DNA from: Fidelibacterota bacterium
Lineage (GTDB): Bacteria > Fidelibacterota > Marinisomatia > Marinisomatales > TCS55
DNA length: 64,000 nt
Assembly: GCA_014382015.1 (NCBI GenBank)
Contig: JACNKN010000032.1
Coordinates: 20,513 to 84,512 of the forward strand
Direction of reading: 5' to 3'
This document shows, piece by piece, positions 37,966-46,944 of this stretch. Under the pieces are notes generated by a model. The model was not told the origin of the DNA and did no database searches. It saw only the letters and a program-made list of their open reading frames with translations. Position numbers and translations under genes: made by a program. The stretch's first letter is position 1. Every line of letters begins with the position of its first letter.

Positions 37966-38238
37966 ATGACACTTCACCCCAACCCTTCTAAAAATGGGGT
38001 GAATATTTCAAAAGAGAAATATGATCAAATGAAGGGGGCCATTCTTGAATCCATCGAAATGGCCGGTGAAATAAAATTCATGACGGATTTAAGGCATGAA
38101 GTGAATCGAAAATTAGGCAAAAGTTTTGAAGGATCAATCGGTTGGTACCTCACTTCGGTCAAATTGGACCTTGAAGCTCGGGGATTAATTGAACGGGTGC
38201 CGGGCAAAAAGCCACAGTATTTGCGATTGGTGTCGTAA
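37966..38238 (+). CDS. DUF6958-like small protein
   Basis: About 90 residues from the ATG at 37966 (MTLHPNPSKNGVNISKEKYD), preferred over an ATG 48 bp earlier that would overlap the CBS gene. The helical body (KGAILESIEMAGEIKFMTDL, VNRKLGKSFEGSIGWYLTSV) and end (KLDLEARGLIERVPGKKPQYL) read like a winged-helix fold; I match it from memory to DUF6958. It lies 17 bp after the CBS stop and ends inside the first copy of the 147-bp repeat. No function known. Confidence 0.65.
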   Translation: MTLHPNPSKNGVNISKEKYDQMKGAILESIEMAGEIKFMTDLRHEVNRKLGKSFEGSIGWYLTSVKLDLEARGLIERVPGKKPQYLRLVS

Positions 38239-38381
38239 AGACCCGGCCTGTTCACCCGCCCTTAGTGATTCAGTGCCCTTACTCGCTCAATTCTTTGGAT
38301 TGAAATGATGAACGATTTGCTGACGAAAGAATAGTGCAACCCTGTTGTGAATCATTTCGTATCTTTTGAGTCGCAACGATT
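38235..38381 (+). repeat. 147-bp direct repeat, copy 1
   Basis: Almost identical to 39487-39633, exactly 1252 bp apart: the first 124 bp differ at three positions only, then the similarity weakens but TCGCAACGATT is shared. Inside is a small inverted repeat GAAATGAT...ATCATTTC. The two copies bracket the HigBA locus. Confidence 0.9.
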
Positions 38382-38436
38382 AGTCTACCTTTTGCTACAC
38401 TTTCCTCTATAGAGTTAATTGTAAATTATTACTTTA

Positions 38437-38467
38437 AAGTTATATAACTTGTAGGTTATATTCCTAC
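38437..38467 (+). promoter_or_regulatory. Palindromic operator candidates in front of HigBA
   Basis: A perfect 14-bp palindrome AAGTTATATAACTT (38437-38450) is followed at once by GTAGG-N7-CCTAC (38451-38467), which touches the toxin ATG at 38468. No Shine-Dalgarno is visible before that ATG. Their position suits autorepression by the antitoxin; proof would need binding data. Confidence 0.5.
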
Positions 38468-38827
38468 ATGATTTGGGAAGTGGAATTCACAGATGAATTT
38501 GAAGAATGGTGGAATATACTTTCCGAAACAGAACAGAATTCAATTGCAGCAATCGTAGGGGTATTAGAGAAGAAAGGCCCTCGGTTACCATTTCCATATA
38601 GTAGTGAGATTGAATCTTCGCGGCATAGTCACATGAGAGAATTGAGAATACAACATAGTGGTAACCCTTACCGAATTCTGTACGCATTTGATCTACGAAG
38701 AACAGCATTACTTCTCATTGGCGGAAACAAAACCGGTGACGACCGATGGTATGAACAATTTGTACCCCAAGCCGACAATTTGTATGACAAACATTTGATA
38801 GAATTAAAAAAGGAAGGATTAATCTAA
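38468..38827 (+). CDS. higB: HigB/RelE-type toxin (Gp49/DUF891 family)
   Basis: 119 residues. The RelE-like fold is shown by VEFTDEFEEWWNILSETEQN, RHSHMRELRIQHSGNPYRILYAFD and AALLLIGGNKTGDDRW-type C-strand (TALLLIGGNKTGDDRWYEQF). Such toxins cut mRNA on the ribosome. Toxin-first order with a DNA-binding antitoxin downstream is the HigBA arrangement. The stop TAA and the antitoxin ATG overlap (TAATG). No SD before its own start, which suggests a leaderless message or low translation. Confidence 0.9.
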   Translation: MIWEVEFTDEFEEWWNILSETEQNSIAAIVGVLEKKGPRLPFPYSSEIESSRHSHMRELRIQHSGNPYRILYAFDLRRTALLLIGGNKTGDDRWYEQFVPQADNLYDKHLIELKKEGLI

Positions 38828-39162
38828 TGGCCAAACAATTTAGCACACTCTTAAAAAATATGCCCAAAGAGAGAAAAAATCAAATAAAAACACAGACCGA
38901 AAATATCTTAAAAGATATAGATCTTCAAGAATTACGAAAAGCTCTGGAACTAACACAAAATGAACTGGCAGATACACTTCACATTAAACAAGCTGCTGTT
39001 TCTAAAATTGAAAATCAATCAGATATGTTTATTAGCACCCTTCGCCGTTTTCTTATTGCTATGGGTGCCAATTTAAAAATCATTGCAGAATTCGAAGATC
39101 ACGAAGTCGTCATAAACCAGTTTAATGAATTTTCTAAAAAACGTATTCCTCAAAAAGTGTAA
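38827..39162 (+). CDS. higA: HigA-type XRE-family antitoxin
   Basis: 111 residues with a Cro/C1-type HTH: LRKALELTQNELADTLHIKQ and AAVSKIENQSDMFISTLRRF, followed by FLIAMGANLKIIAEF, the strand often seen in HigA partners of Gp49-like toxins. It would neutralise HigB and repress the operon. The 300 bp after it contain only palindromic repeats and the second 147-bp repeat. Confidence 0.92.
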   Translation: MAKQFSTLLKNMPKERKNQIKTQTENILKDIDLQELRKALELTQNELADTLHIKQAAVSKIENQSDMFISTLRRFLIAMGANLKIIAEFEDHEVVINQFNEFSKKRIPQKV

Positions 39163-39486
39163 AACATTATTTGCCAAGTCTTAATCGTCATTCCAAATGA
39201 ATTATGATTTTTTGATTATTTCAACAGAACCATCCGTCTCCGGCGGATAAATATTCTTTACTATTTCATCTGATCGTTCAGGACGTGTCGTCCTGAAAAT
39301 ACATATATTTATAGGTATAATGTCTTGTTTCATCAAAGTACTCGCAGGACGGCACGTCCTGCAGGAGGTATAGTTGGATAACCATCCATGGTTGTACACG
39401 ACAAGCCACGTCATAGGCAGACAAGCAAAATGCTTGTCGAACAATTTCAGCAACAGCATCAGGCTATTATTTCCCAGTGTATTGTT
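39163..39486. repeat. Gene-free stretch with two related palindromes
   Basis: No convincing gene. It holds TTCAGGACG-TGT-CGTCCTGAA (39277-39297) and GCAGGACG-GCA-CGTCCTGC (39344-39362), two hairpins sharing the core CAGGACG-N3-CGTCCTG about 50 bp apart, like REP elements. A third weak inverted pair ATCCG...CGGAT occurs near 39232-39248. Confidence 0.6.
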
Positions 39487-39633
39487 GTAGAGACCCGGCC
39501 TGTTTACCCGCCCTTAGTGATTCAGTGCCCTTACTCGCTCAATTCTTTGGATTGAAATGATGAACGATTTGCTGACGAAAGAGTAGTGCAACCCTGTTGT
39601 GAATCATTTCAGAATTTTTAAATCGCAACGATT
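39487..39633 (+). repeat. 147-bp direct repeat, copy 2
   Basis: Second copy of the repeat at 38235-38381 in the same orientation (offset 1252 bp). Three substitutions in the first 124 bp. It ends 32 bp before the uvrC stop on the other strand. Recombination between the copies would remove exactly the HigBA locus. Confidence 0.9.
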
Positions 39634-39665
39634 CGTACTCTCATCGCTCCAATCCGATAGAAGGA

Positions 39666-41483
39666 TCACCCTTTATTTTTTGCCAATTCTATAATCGCCT
39701 CCGCGATCAATTTCGGGAATCTCAATCTCTCCTTTATTTGTTCCGGTTTTAACTTTGCGATGGTTTTTACATCTTTATATTCTGACAATAATTTCTTCAC
39801 CCGTTTCTCACCCATTCCCGGCAATGCATGAAAAATGGATTTGGTGACAGAATCTGTACGTTTTTGTTTTTGGTAGGTAATGGCGAAACGGTGTGCCTCA
39901 TCCCGGATTCGACGTAATAAGATCAATCCCGGACTTTGTTTATGTATGGATTGAGCTTCAGACTGCCCGGGGACAAAAACTTCTTCCAATCGCTTTGCCA
40001 ATCCAATAATGGGTAAATAGTCCAAACCCAATTCTCTCAAAGCTGAAACGGCCATGGATAATTGCCCTTTGCCTCCATCAATCAAAATTAAATCGGGAAG
40101 TCCTGCGCCCTCTTCTTTCACTCTTTTATATCGCCGGAATACAATTTCCCGCATGGATGCGAAATCATCAATCCCATCAACAGTCTTTACCTTGTACTTT
40201 CGATATTCCGATTTTCTGGGCTTTCCATCTACAAAACAAACCATTGATGCTACCGTATTTGTGCCGCCCAAATGAGAAATATCAAATGCTTCGATGCGCC
40301 GAGGCGGCACTTTCATCTGTAAATCATCCTGGAGTTGATTCACCATTTTTGGTACCAATTCTCTTCGCTTCTTGCGGTTTATCATCCATTCACCCAAAAG
40401 AAGTTTTGCATTCTGAAAGGCCAATCGGACTTCCTTTGCTTTTTCCCCTTTTTGGGGCACTGTAAGATGAATCGCCCCATGTCGTTTTGCTTTCAGCCAG
40501 GCAACCAACTGATCCTGATTTTCTGGTCCTACAGGAAGAGTAATCTCTTTTGGAATAAAATCAGTTTCCAGATAAAACCGTGTAACAATTGTCTCCATCA
40601 TTATAGCTTCCGAATCGTCCAAGTTTCGCAGAGATATTTTTTCTCTACTTGCAATACGACCATTCCGAATTCGTACAATCACAGCAATACCGTAATCTTC
40701 TTCTTTCGCCAATGCAAAAACATCCCGATTTTCAAAGTCAGCAGATACTTTACGCTGACGATCTTTAAAGCGCCCAATAGCATGGAGTTGATCCCGATAC
40801 ATCCCCGCATCTTCAAAGCGCGTCTCTTTTGATGCTCTCTCCATTTGATTTTGGATATACGTTTCTGTTTCCTTCGTCCGTCCATGCAAAAACTGAATGA
40901 CCTGTTGAATCATTTCATTATAGTCTGCCTCTGACACCATTCCCTCGCAGGGCCCCTGGCATTTTTTAATATGGTAGTCCAAACAAAGACTTACTTTTTT
41001 AGCTTTAATTGACTCATCATTTATAAAATAATCACAACTGCGAACAGGGAATATTTTATGGACAGCTTTCAATGATCGACGAAGGTGTAGCACATCTGTA
41101 TATGGACCATAATATTTGGATCCATCCCTGACGATCACACGGGTGATAAAAACACGTGGAAAGGGTTCTTTGGTAATTCGGATATAGGGAAATGACTTAT
41201 CATCCTTGAGGCTCACATTGTAATGGGGCTGATGTTTTTTTATCAGGTTGGCTTCTGTAAGGAATGCTTCTACTTCGCTTCGAACCACAAGCCATTCCAC
41301 ATCCGCAATCCGTTTGATCATGGATATATTTTTCGCAGACTGATGTTTACTCTGTTGAAAATATGATCGAACACGATTCCGAAGTTGTTTGGCCTTCCCG
41401 ATATAAATAATTTCTCCTGCTTCATTCTTAAAGAAGTAGACACCGGGTTGGGTTGGGATTTGTTTAATTATATTTTGCTTCAT
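39666..41483 (-). CDS. uvrC: Excinuclease ABC subunit C
   Basis: About 605 residues starting MKQNIIKQIPTQPGVYFF (41483); an upstream extension to 41534 is open but has no family similarity. GIY-YIG nuclease domain (PGVYFFKNEAGEIIYIGKAKQLRNRV in part), zinc/Cys-like region around CLDYHIKKCQGPCEG, UVR helical region (KETRFEDAGMYRDQ), RNase-H-like C-nuclease (IEAFDISHLGG, LILIDGGKGQLS) and a terminal helix-hairpin-helix (LPGMGEKRVKKLLSEY). It makes both incisions in nucleotide excision repair. Complete. No SD is obvious before the chosen start. Confidence 0.96.
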   Translation of the reverse strand: MKQNIIKQIPTQPGVYFFKNEAGEIIYIGKAKQLRNRVRSYFQQSKHQSAKNISMIKRIADVEWLVVRSEVEAFLTEANLIKKHQPHYNVSLKDDKSFPYIRITKEPFPRVFITRVIVRDGSKYYGPYTDVLHLRRSLKAVHKIFPVRSCDYFINDESIKAKKVSLCLDYHIKKCQGPCEGMVSEADYNEMIQQVIQFLHGRTKETETYIQNQMERASKETRFEDAGMYRDQLHAIGRFKDRQRKVSADFENRDVFALAKEEDYGIAVIVRIRNGRIASREKISLRNLDDSEAIMMETIVTRFYLETDFIPKEITLPVGPENQDQLVAWLKAKRHGAIHLTVPQKGEKAKEVRLAFQNAKLLLGEWMINRKKRRELVPKMVNQLQDDLQMKVPPRRIEAFDISHLGGTNTVASMVCFVDGKPRKSEYRKYKVKTVDGIDDFASMREIVFRRYKRVKEEGAGLPDLILIDGGKGQLSMAVSALRELGLDYLPIIGLAKRLEEVFVPGQSEAQSIHKQSPGLILLRRIRDEAHRFAITYQKQKRTDSVTKSIFHALPGMGEKRVKKLLSEYKDVKTIAKLKPEQIKERLRFPKLIAEAIIELAKNKG

Positions 41484-41923
41484 TTTAGAGATTATTTGAT
41501 TCTGAATCTTGATGGAATTTATCCCTGTTCTCATGATAAACTAAATTTTCGTTTCAACTTCTCTCCATTATATTTAGCCTGGATTATTCGCCACAAAATG
41601 CTCAAAATTCACAAAAGGTTGATAACATGGGAATTACAATGAATATTGTAAATATATTTTGTAATTTTATTTTTGTCATCATTTTATCTTTTTTCTTCGT
41701 GTTGTAAATCCCGATTCAGCGGGGAAACTTCGCGACATTCGTGGCTGATGAATTAATCAGGTTAGAATATATATTTATTGAATGTGGAAATAAAACAAAC
41801 GTGTAATATATTCGCGCCCTCGATTTAGGGTTAGGAGATTCAACTGAATAATAATATTGATGATAATCGACTCAAATCCTTGGTGAGGCAACACATTTTA
41901 GATCCAAAATTTCGGAGCACACA
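41484..41923. other. Intergenic region between divergent uvrC and ABC-F genes
   Basis: About 440 bp, AT-rich, with no ORF that looks real and no structured RNA that I recognise. It must contain the promoters of both genes. Near 41779 TTGAAT and near 41802 TAATAT could be a promoter for the ABC-F gene but the spacing (20 bp) is long. GGAG lies 8 nt before the TTG start. Confidence 0.4.
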
Positions 41924-43516
41924 TTGATTTCAACTTCCAATATTTCTATCCAATTTGGTGAAAAACCACTCTTTGAACATATATCTATCACTTTTGGTAA
42001 AGGTAACCGCTATGGCCTTATCGGTGCCAATGGGTCGGGAAAATCGACCTATATGAAAATCCTTTCTGGTGAACAAGAGCCCACAACCGGAAATGTAGCC
42101 ATCGATAAAAATGACCGTGTTGCAAAATTAAATCAGGATCAATTTGCCTATGAAGAAATGACTGTTATCGATTGTGTCATCATGGGCCATGGAAAATTAT
42201 GGGAGATTAAACAGGAACGCGAACGAATCTACGCCCTTCCAGATATGAGCGAGGAAGAAGCCATGAAAGTAGGTGACTTAGAAATGGAATTCGCCGAAAT
42301 GGATGGATACACTGCCGAATCACGCGCCGGGGATTTATTGTTAGGTGTTGGTATTCCTTTAGAACAGCATGAAGGCATTATGAGTGCTATTGCACCCGGT
42401 TGGAAACTTCGTGTACTACTTGCACAAGCACTCTTTGCAGATCCGGATATTTTGCTTTTAGATGAGCCCACTAACAATTTAGATATTAATACAATTCGAT
42501 GGTTAGAAGAAATTCTGAATCGTCGAAACAGCACCATGATTATTATTTCTCATGATCGCCATTTTCTAAATAGTGTTTGCACCCATATGGCAGATTTAGA
42601 TTATGGTGAACTTCGCATTTATCCCGGAAATTATGACGACTTTATGACTGCATCTACCCAGGCGCGTGAGAGGATGCTTCAAGATAATGCGAAGAAAAAA
42701 GCACAAATCGCTGAATTGCAATCATTTGTTAAACGGTTTTCCGCCAATGCATCTAAAGCAAAACAAGCCACATCTCGTGCAAATCAAATGGCTAAAATCA
42801 AATTGGATGATATAAAAAATTCCAGCCGCGTTTATCCTTTCATTCGATTCAACCAAGAAAAAAAACTATTCAATACCGCATTAGAAGTAAAAGATTTTAC
42901 CAAAGGATTCGATGACATATCTCTTTTCAAAAAATTTAACTTATTAATTGAAACAGGCGAACGGGTAGCCATTATTGGGCCAAATGGAATTGGAAAAACA
43001 ACATTATTAGAATGTTTAACTGATAATCTACTACAGGATAGTGGTGAAATTAAATGGTCCGACAATGCAAAAATCGGCTATTTTTCCCAAAACCATGGGG
43101 CTGACTTTAAATCAAATATGTCATTAATCGATTGGATGGCCCAATGGAAAAGTGATGAGGATGACATGCAGGTCATCCGAGGTACACTCGGACGGTTATT
43201 GTTTTCCCAAAATGATATTAACAAACCCGTTAATGTTATTTCCGGTGGTGAACAAAGGCGAATGATATTTGGAAAATTAATTCTACAAAAACCCAATGTG
43301 ATTATCATGGATGAGCCCACCAATCACCTGGATATGGAATCGATCGAGTCCCTAAACGGCGCTTTAGATAGTTTCCCAGGAACACTCATATTTGTGAGCC
43401 ATGATCGAGAATTCGTTTCAACCCTCGCGACGAGAATTATTGAACTCGCCCCAAATAAAGTGTTAGAATATAATAGTAATTATGACAGTTACCTCCATAG
43501 CCGTGGCGTCGAATAA
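41924..43516 (+). CDS. ybiT: ABC-F ribosome-associated ATPase, YbiT-like
   Basis: 530 residues with two ABC cassettes: Walker [10 protein letters not shown] (about 37-45) and GPNGIGKTT (about 349-357), Walker [13 protein letters not shown] and [12 protein letters not shown], and the linker [30 protein letters not shown] in part. Opening [21 protein letters not shown] and the [22 protein letters not shown] segment are those of YbiT. ABC-F proteins bind the ribosomal E site and relieve stalls. Start codon is TTG at 41924 with SD GGAG. The first signature motif reads IAPGWKLRV, the second ISGGEQRR. Confidence 0.93.
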   Translation: MISTSNISIQFGEKPLFEHISITFGKGNRYGLIGANGSGKSTYMKILSGEQEPTTGNVAIDKNDRVAKLNQDQFAYEEMTVIDCVIMGHGKLWEIKQERERIYALPDMSEEEAMKVGDLEMEFAEMDGYTAESRAGDLLLGVGIPLEQHEGIMSAIAPGWKLRVLLAQALFADPDILLLDEPTNNLDINTIRWLEEILNRRNSTMIIISHDRHFLNSVCTHMADLDYGELRIYPGNYDDFMTASTQARERMLQDNAKKKAQIAELQSFVKRFSANASKAKQATSRANQMAKIKLDDIKNSSRVYPFIRFNQEKKLFNTALEVKDFTKGFDDISLFKKFNLLIETGERVAIIGPNGIGKTTLLECLTDNLLQDSGEIKWSDNAKIGYFSQNHGADFKSNMSLIDWMAQWKSDEDDMQVIRGTLGRLLFSQNDINKPVNVISGGEQRRMIFGKLILQKPNVIIMDEPTNHLDMESIESLNGALDSFPGTLIFVSHDREFVSTLATRIIELAPNKVLEYNSNYDSYLHSRGVE

Positions 43517-43631
43517 TTATTAAACGATTAGATTCAATCGATGGTATCCTCAATCCTTTGATATAAGGTTTCTTTTCTTCTTATATTCGGCTTGGCAACC
43601 AAAACAATTAATTGAAACATATATCAATCTC

Positions 43632-44816
43632 ATGAAAAACATCACATCTAAACTTACCTTATGTCTTCTTTTTGCAAATTTTATCTTTGCATCGGACATT
43701 GAAAAAGATCTCCAAACCCAATTTATTTTAGCCGAACCGGGTGATACGATTACTATCCCTGAGGGGGTACATCAAATCCGAGGCACCCTTTCTATAGAAG
43801 GAAAGAAAAATTTGCTTATTCGTGGATTAGGCATGGATAAATCAATCCTTTCCTTTTCTGGTCAAACGGATGGTGCTCAAGGAATCAGTATAACCAACTG
43901 TAAAAATATTATTTTGGAAAACTTCGCCGTGCAAGATTCTAAAGGCGACGCCATCAAAGCTCAATATGTAGAAAGAATAGAATTCCGTTCTATAAAAGCA
44001 GAATGGACAAATGGCCCCAAACCTACCAATGGTGCTTATGGCATCTATCCGGTTCAATGTCAAAATGTGCTTATTGAGTTTTCAGTAGCTATAGGCGCAT
44101 CCGATGCAGGAATTTATGTGGGGCAATCCAGCGATATTATTGTCCGACATTCTACCGCCTATCACAACGTAGCAGGCATTGAAATAGAAAATTCATTTGA
44201 TGCCTTGGTTCATACCAATAATGCATATGAAAATACAGGTGGCATTCTCATTTTTGACCTCCCTGACTTAGTTCAAAAAAAAGGGGGGAATATCCACGTT
44301 TATCACAATATTGTGCGAAATAATAATTTGGATAATTTCGCCCCGCCAGGAAATATCGTGGGTAAAGTACTACCAGGTACCGGTATAATGGTTTTGGCCG
44401 CCAACGATGTGCATATCTATGAGAATACGATTCAAAATAACAAAAGTATTGGTACCGGTATCGTGAGCTATTTCATTACGGAAGAGGCCATTACCGATAG
44501 TTTATATAATCCATACACATCGGATATTCATATCTATAATAATATATATAGTCGTGAAGCTGGATTACCAACTCTCGATTATGAGATTGGCAAACTCATG
44601 GCGATCAAATATGGCCGCAATATACCGGATATTATTTATGATGGCATGCAGGATCCGGATGTTAAAGAAGGTCTGTGTATTCAGAATAATTTTCGCGCAG
44701 AATTCACAAATATGGATATTGAGCATAACTTTGAAAAATGGTACTCACCATTCATTTCTAATTTTTCCGAAGATCCTTCCCCCCACGATTGCGGCAGACA
44801 ACACACAGCAAATTGA
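43632..44816 (+). CDS. Parallel beta-helix repeat protein (TIGR03805-type)
   Basis: 394 residues. Signal peptide to about residue 20 (LCLLFANFIFA|SD), then beta-helix rungs: GDTITIPEGVHQIRGTLSIE, NCKNIILENFAVQDSKGDAI, DIIVRHSTAYHNVAGIEIEN, ALVHTNNAYENTGGILIFD and DVHIYENTIQNNKSIGTGIV. From memory this corresponds to the family TIGR03805, which occurs as a two-gene pair with a diheme cytochrome-like family (TIGR03806). That partner starts directly here with a TGATG overlap at 44814-44818. Periplasmic or surface; the substrate, if any, is unknown. Confidence 0.85.
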   Translation: MKNITSKLTLCLLFANFIFASDIEKDLQTQFILAEPGDTITIPEGVHQIRGTLSIEGKKNLLIRGLGMDKSILSFSGQTDGAQGISITNCKNIILENFAVQDSKGDAIKAQYVERIEFRSIKAEWTNGPKPTNGAYGIYPVQCQNVLIEFSVAIGASDAGIYVGQSSDIIVRHSTAYHNVAGIEIENSFDALVHTNNAYENTGGILIFDLPDLVQKKGGNIHVYHNIVRNNNLDNFAPPGNIVGKVLPGTGIMVLAANDVHIYENTIQNNKSIGTGIVSYFITEEAITDSLYNPYTSDIHIYNNIYSREAGLPTLDYEIGKLMAIKYGRNIPDIIYDGMQDPDVKEGLCIQNNFRAEFTNMDIEHNFEKWYSPFISNFSEDPSPHDCGRQHTAN

Positions 44817-45877
44817 TGTTTAAATTTTCGAGCAAAGTCCTATGTTCGATTTTGCTTTTTTCTTCTATTCTTTTCAGCGGAAACCCTCTCAAATACGCCA
44901 AACCTAAATTATCTGATTATGGGGTTTTTCTAGGTAACTTGGCTGACCATACACCAGGGAAAGGTGTGATTCCTTATGATGTATCTGCACAATTATTTAC
45001 GGACTATGCCTTGAAATCCCGATTTATTGTCTTGCCCAAAGGAAAACAATTATCCTATAATTCAGATGGATCTTTTGATTTTCCTCGCGAAACGATTCTC
45101 ATTAAAACATTTTATTATCCTGCCGATTTTCGAAACCCCAATAAAAATATTCGGCTCATGGAAACGCGCCTTTTAATTCATACACCGGAAGGCTGGCTGG
45201 GATATCCATATGTATGGAACGATGCCCAAACAGAAGCACTATTAGAAATTGCCGGTGAAAGAATGAATGCTACATTCATTGATATAAAAGGTGACCGTAC
45301 CACCTTTGAATACCTAGTTCCCAATTTCAACCAGTGTAAAGGGTGCCATGTAAATCAAAATCGTATGATTCCCATTGGACCTAAAGCCCGCTTACTCAAC
45401 CATGAGTTCAATTATAAAGATGGAAAAATGAACCAATTGAAAAAATGGACATCCTTAGATATGATTAAGGGACTTCCGGATATATCTACATTACCCCATA
45501 CATCGAATTATAGCGACGTGAGCGACGGTTCTACAGCAAATCGAGCTCGCGCATGGCTGGACATTAATTGCGCCCATTGTCATCGTTTAGGTGCCCCGGG
45601 TGAAACATCTGGATTATTTTTAAATATAGAAGAAACAAATGGAACCAAGTTAGGCGTCTATAAACCACCCATTGCCGCTGGTTTAGGCGCTGGAAATTTC
45701 AAACATACGATTGTGCCGGGTAAACCGGACGAATCTATTATGATTTATCGCATGGAATCGACCAATCCTGGAATTATGATGCCGGAATTGGGCCGAAAAT
45801 TAGTCCATAAAGAAGGGGTTGAATTGGTGAAGGCATGGATTAGGGGATTGTCCGACAATCATCCCCCGCCTGAGTGA
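44816..45877 (+). CDS. SO2930-family diheme c-type cytochrome (TIGR03806-type)
   Basis: 353 residues from the ATG at 44816. Signal peptide (LCSILLFSSILFSG). Two haem c sites: NQCKGCH and INCAHCH. Family strings include GVIPYDVSAQLFTDYALKSRFI, PRETILIKTFYYP and PGKPDESIMIYRMESTNPGIMMPELG. It is a periplasmic electron carrier or oxidoreductase of unknown reaction, always paired with a beta-helix protein. The last codons (LSDNHPPPE and stop) lie inside a copy of the dispersed repeat (from 45848), so the natural C-terminus has been supplied by the repeat. Confidence 0.88.
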   Translation: MFKFSSKVLCSILLFSSILFSGNPLKYAKPKLSDYGVFLGNLADHTPGKGVIPYDVSAQLFTDYALKSRFIVLPKGKQLSYNSDGSFDFPRETILIKTFYYPADFRNPNKNIRLMETRLLIHTPEGWLGYPYVWNDAQTEALLEIAGERMNATFIDIKGDRTTFEYLVPNFNQCKGCHVNQNRMIPIGPKARLLNHEFNYKDGKMNQLKKWTSLDMIKGLPDISTLPHTSNYSDVSDGSTANRARAWLDINCAHCHRLGAPGETSGLFLNIEETNGTKLGVYKPPIAAGLGAGNFKHTIVPGKPDESIMIYRMESTNPGIMMPELGRKLVHKEGVELVKAWIRGLSDNHPPPE

Positions 45878-46066
45878 CTCATTCGGGCAGGTTGATTGTC
45901 AAATGTTTGCGCTATTACGATTAACCGTCAACCAGGGATGCATGACGAACCTGTCCGATAATCATCCTTGATTGTCGATCGGTTGCGCTATTACGATTAA
46001 CCGTCAAGCAGGGATGCATGACGAACCTGTCCGATAATCATCCTTGATTGTCGATTATTTGAACTA
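45848..46066 (+). repeat. REP-like repeat, tandem full and partial copies (A1, A2)
   Basis: A1 runs 45848-45979; A2, lacking the first ~50 bp, runs about 45982-46066. Each contains GTTTGCGCTATTACGATTAA-type sequence (A2 starts at GGTTGCGC), CAGGGATGCATGACGAACCT and the hairpin CGATAATCA-TCCT-TGATTGTCG (one mismatch). Related copies are at 46767-46906 and 47878-47978. Confidence 0.88.
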
Positions 46067-46099
46067 CTCCTTTTATCGTTAAGTTTGAAGCCTGACGAA

Positions 46100-46710
46100 C
46101 TATTTCCAATAAGACCAAGGCCAATCTTCAGTTTTAGAAACTAGCCCTGCTTTCATCGGGTTATCAATTACGTACTGAATAATATTTTCTGTCTCAGCAT
46201 CTGACCTGGAATAATGATCAAAACTTTCATGGGCCCAAAATTGTCCATTTCTGTTAAGTAGAATATTCGCCTCACCTGCGCAAAGCTTTTAATACTATGG
46301 GTAATTTTTTCAATAGGAACAAAATCATCATCTCTAATTATTTTAGGCTTTAGAACAATGTGGACATGATTAGACATGACACAAAAGGCGTTTAGGTCAT
46401 ATAAAGATTGATCGTGGAAATGTATCGAGTCACACACCATTTTAGCAACTTCAACGTCTTTTAGATAATGGGGACCGGTTCCTTCTTTATGAAGATAATG
46501 ATCATAACGAAAGATTAATTTTCTTCTTTCTAAAAGCGCATCCTTACGAGATGAAGGTTTTCTCATTATAATTTGATTTAATCGATTGTATTCACTTTTT
46601 ATTGAATCAATTATTTCTTTCGGTAAACTGCCAGCTAAACGAAACGTGATAAACATTATAGCGCCCGGTGGTTGAATATGAGGTAAGTGGCGTTTATATA
46701 TCATTTTCAT
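46100..46710 (-). pseudogene. RAYT (REP-associated tyrosine transposase), frameshifted
   Basis: Y1/IS200-like fold: RHLPHIQPPGAIMFITFRLAG at the N-terminus, DLNAFCVMSNHVHIVLKP with the HuH pair, ITHSIKSFA. After codon KSFA the open frame departs from the family; the correct continuation (NRNGQFWAHESFDHYSR, ENIIQYVIDNPMKAGLV, EDWPWSYWK and stop at 46100) is read in the neighbouring frame. One missing G near 46278-46288 (GCGCAGGTGAGG instead of GCGGCAGGTGAGG) explains it. The cut-off part holds the helix with the catalytic Tyr, so the 180-aa product would be inactive. It is flanked on both sides by REP-like repeats, as RAYTs usually are. Confidence 0.82.
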
Positions 46711-46766
46711 AATTAATCCCGGATAATCTTAGGATTAAACAATCATAGATTACAATTGTTTATTTA

Positions 46767-46906
46767 TCCGACAAGCATCCCCCGCCTGAACGAGTCATTC
46801 GGGCAGGTTGGTTGTCAAATGTTTGCGCTATTACGATTAACCGTCAACCAGGGATGCATGACGAACCTGTCCGACAATCATCCTTGATTGTCGATTATTT
46901 GAACTA
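46767..46906 (+). repeat. REP-like repeat, copy B
   Basis: Same unit as A1. It contains the only fully perfect hairpin of the family, CGACAATCA (46872-46880), loop TCCT, TGATTGTCG (46885-46893), and a second imperfect stem CCCGCCTGAA...TTCGGGCAGG in its left part. It lies on the other side of the RAYT from A1/A2. Confidence 0.88.
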
Positions 46907-46944
46907 ATCCATCATTCGTCAAGTTAGAAAGATTAACGAACAAA

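Noticed and set aside
38335..38363. TGCAAC with an 18-bp spacer then GTA, inside repeat copy 1, as a possible ECF promoter for HigBA
   Set aside because: The third element is GTA instead of GTC and the second repeat copy has AGA at this place, so it is probably chance.
39202..39459. An 85-codon open frame on the minus strand (MLLLKLFDKHFACL...)
   Set aside because: It runs through the palindromes of a gene-free region, has no SD and no family likeness; repeated sequence explains it.
38235..39633. Integron-like cassette with the 147-bp repeats as attC sites
   Set aside because: No GTTRRRY core or R-box pairs and no long fold-back like attC; direct repeats alone are not enough.
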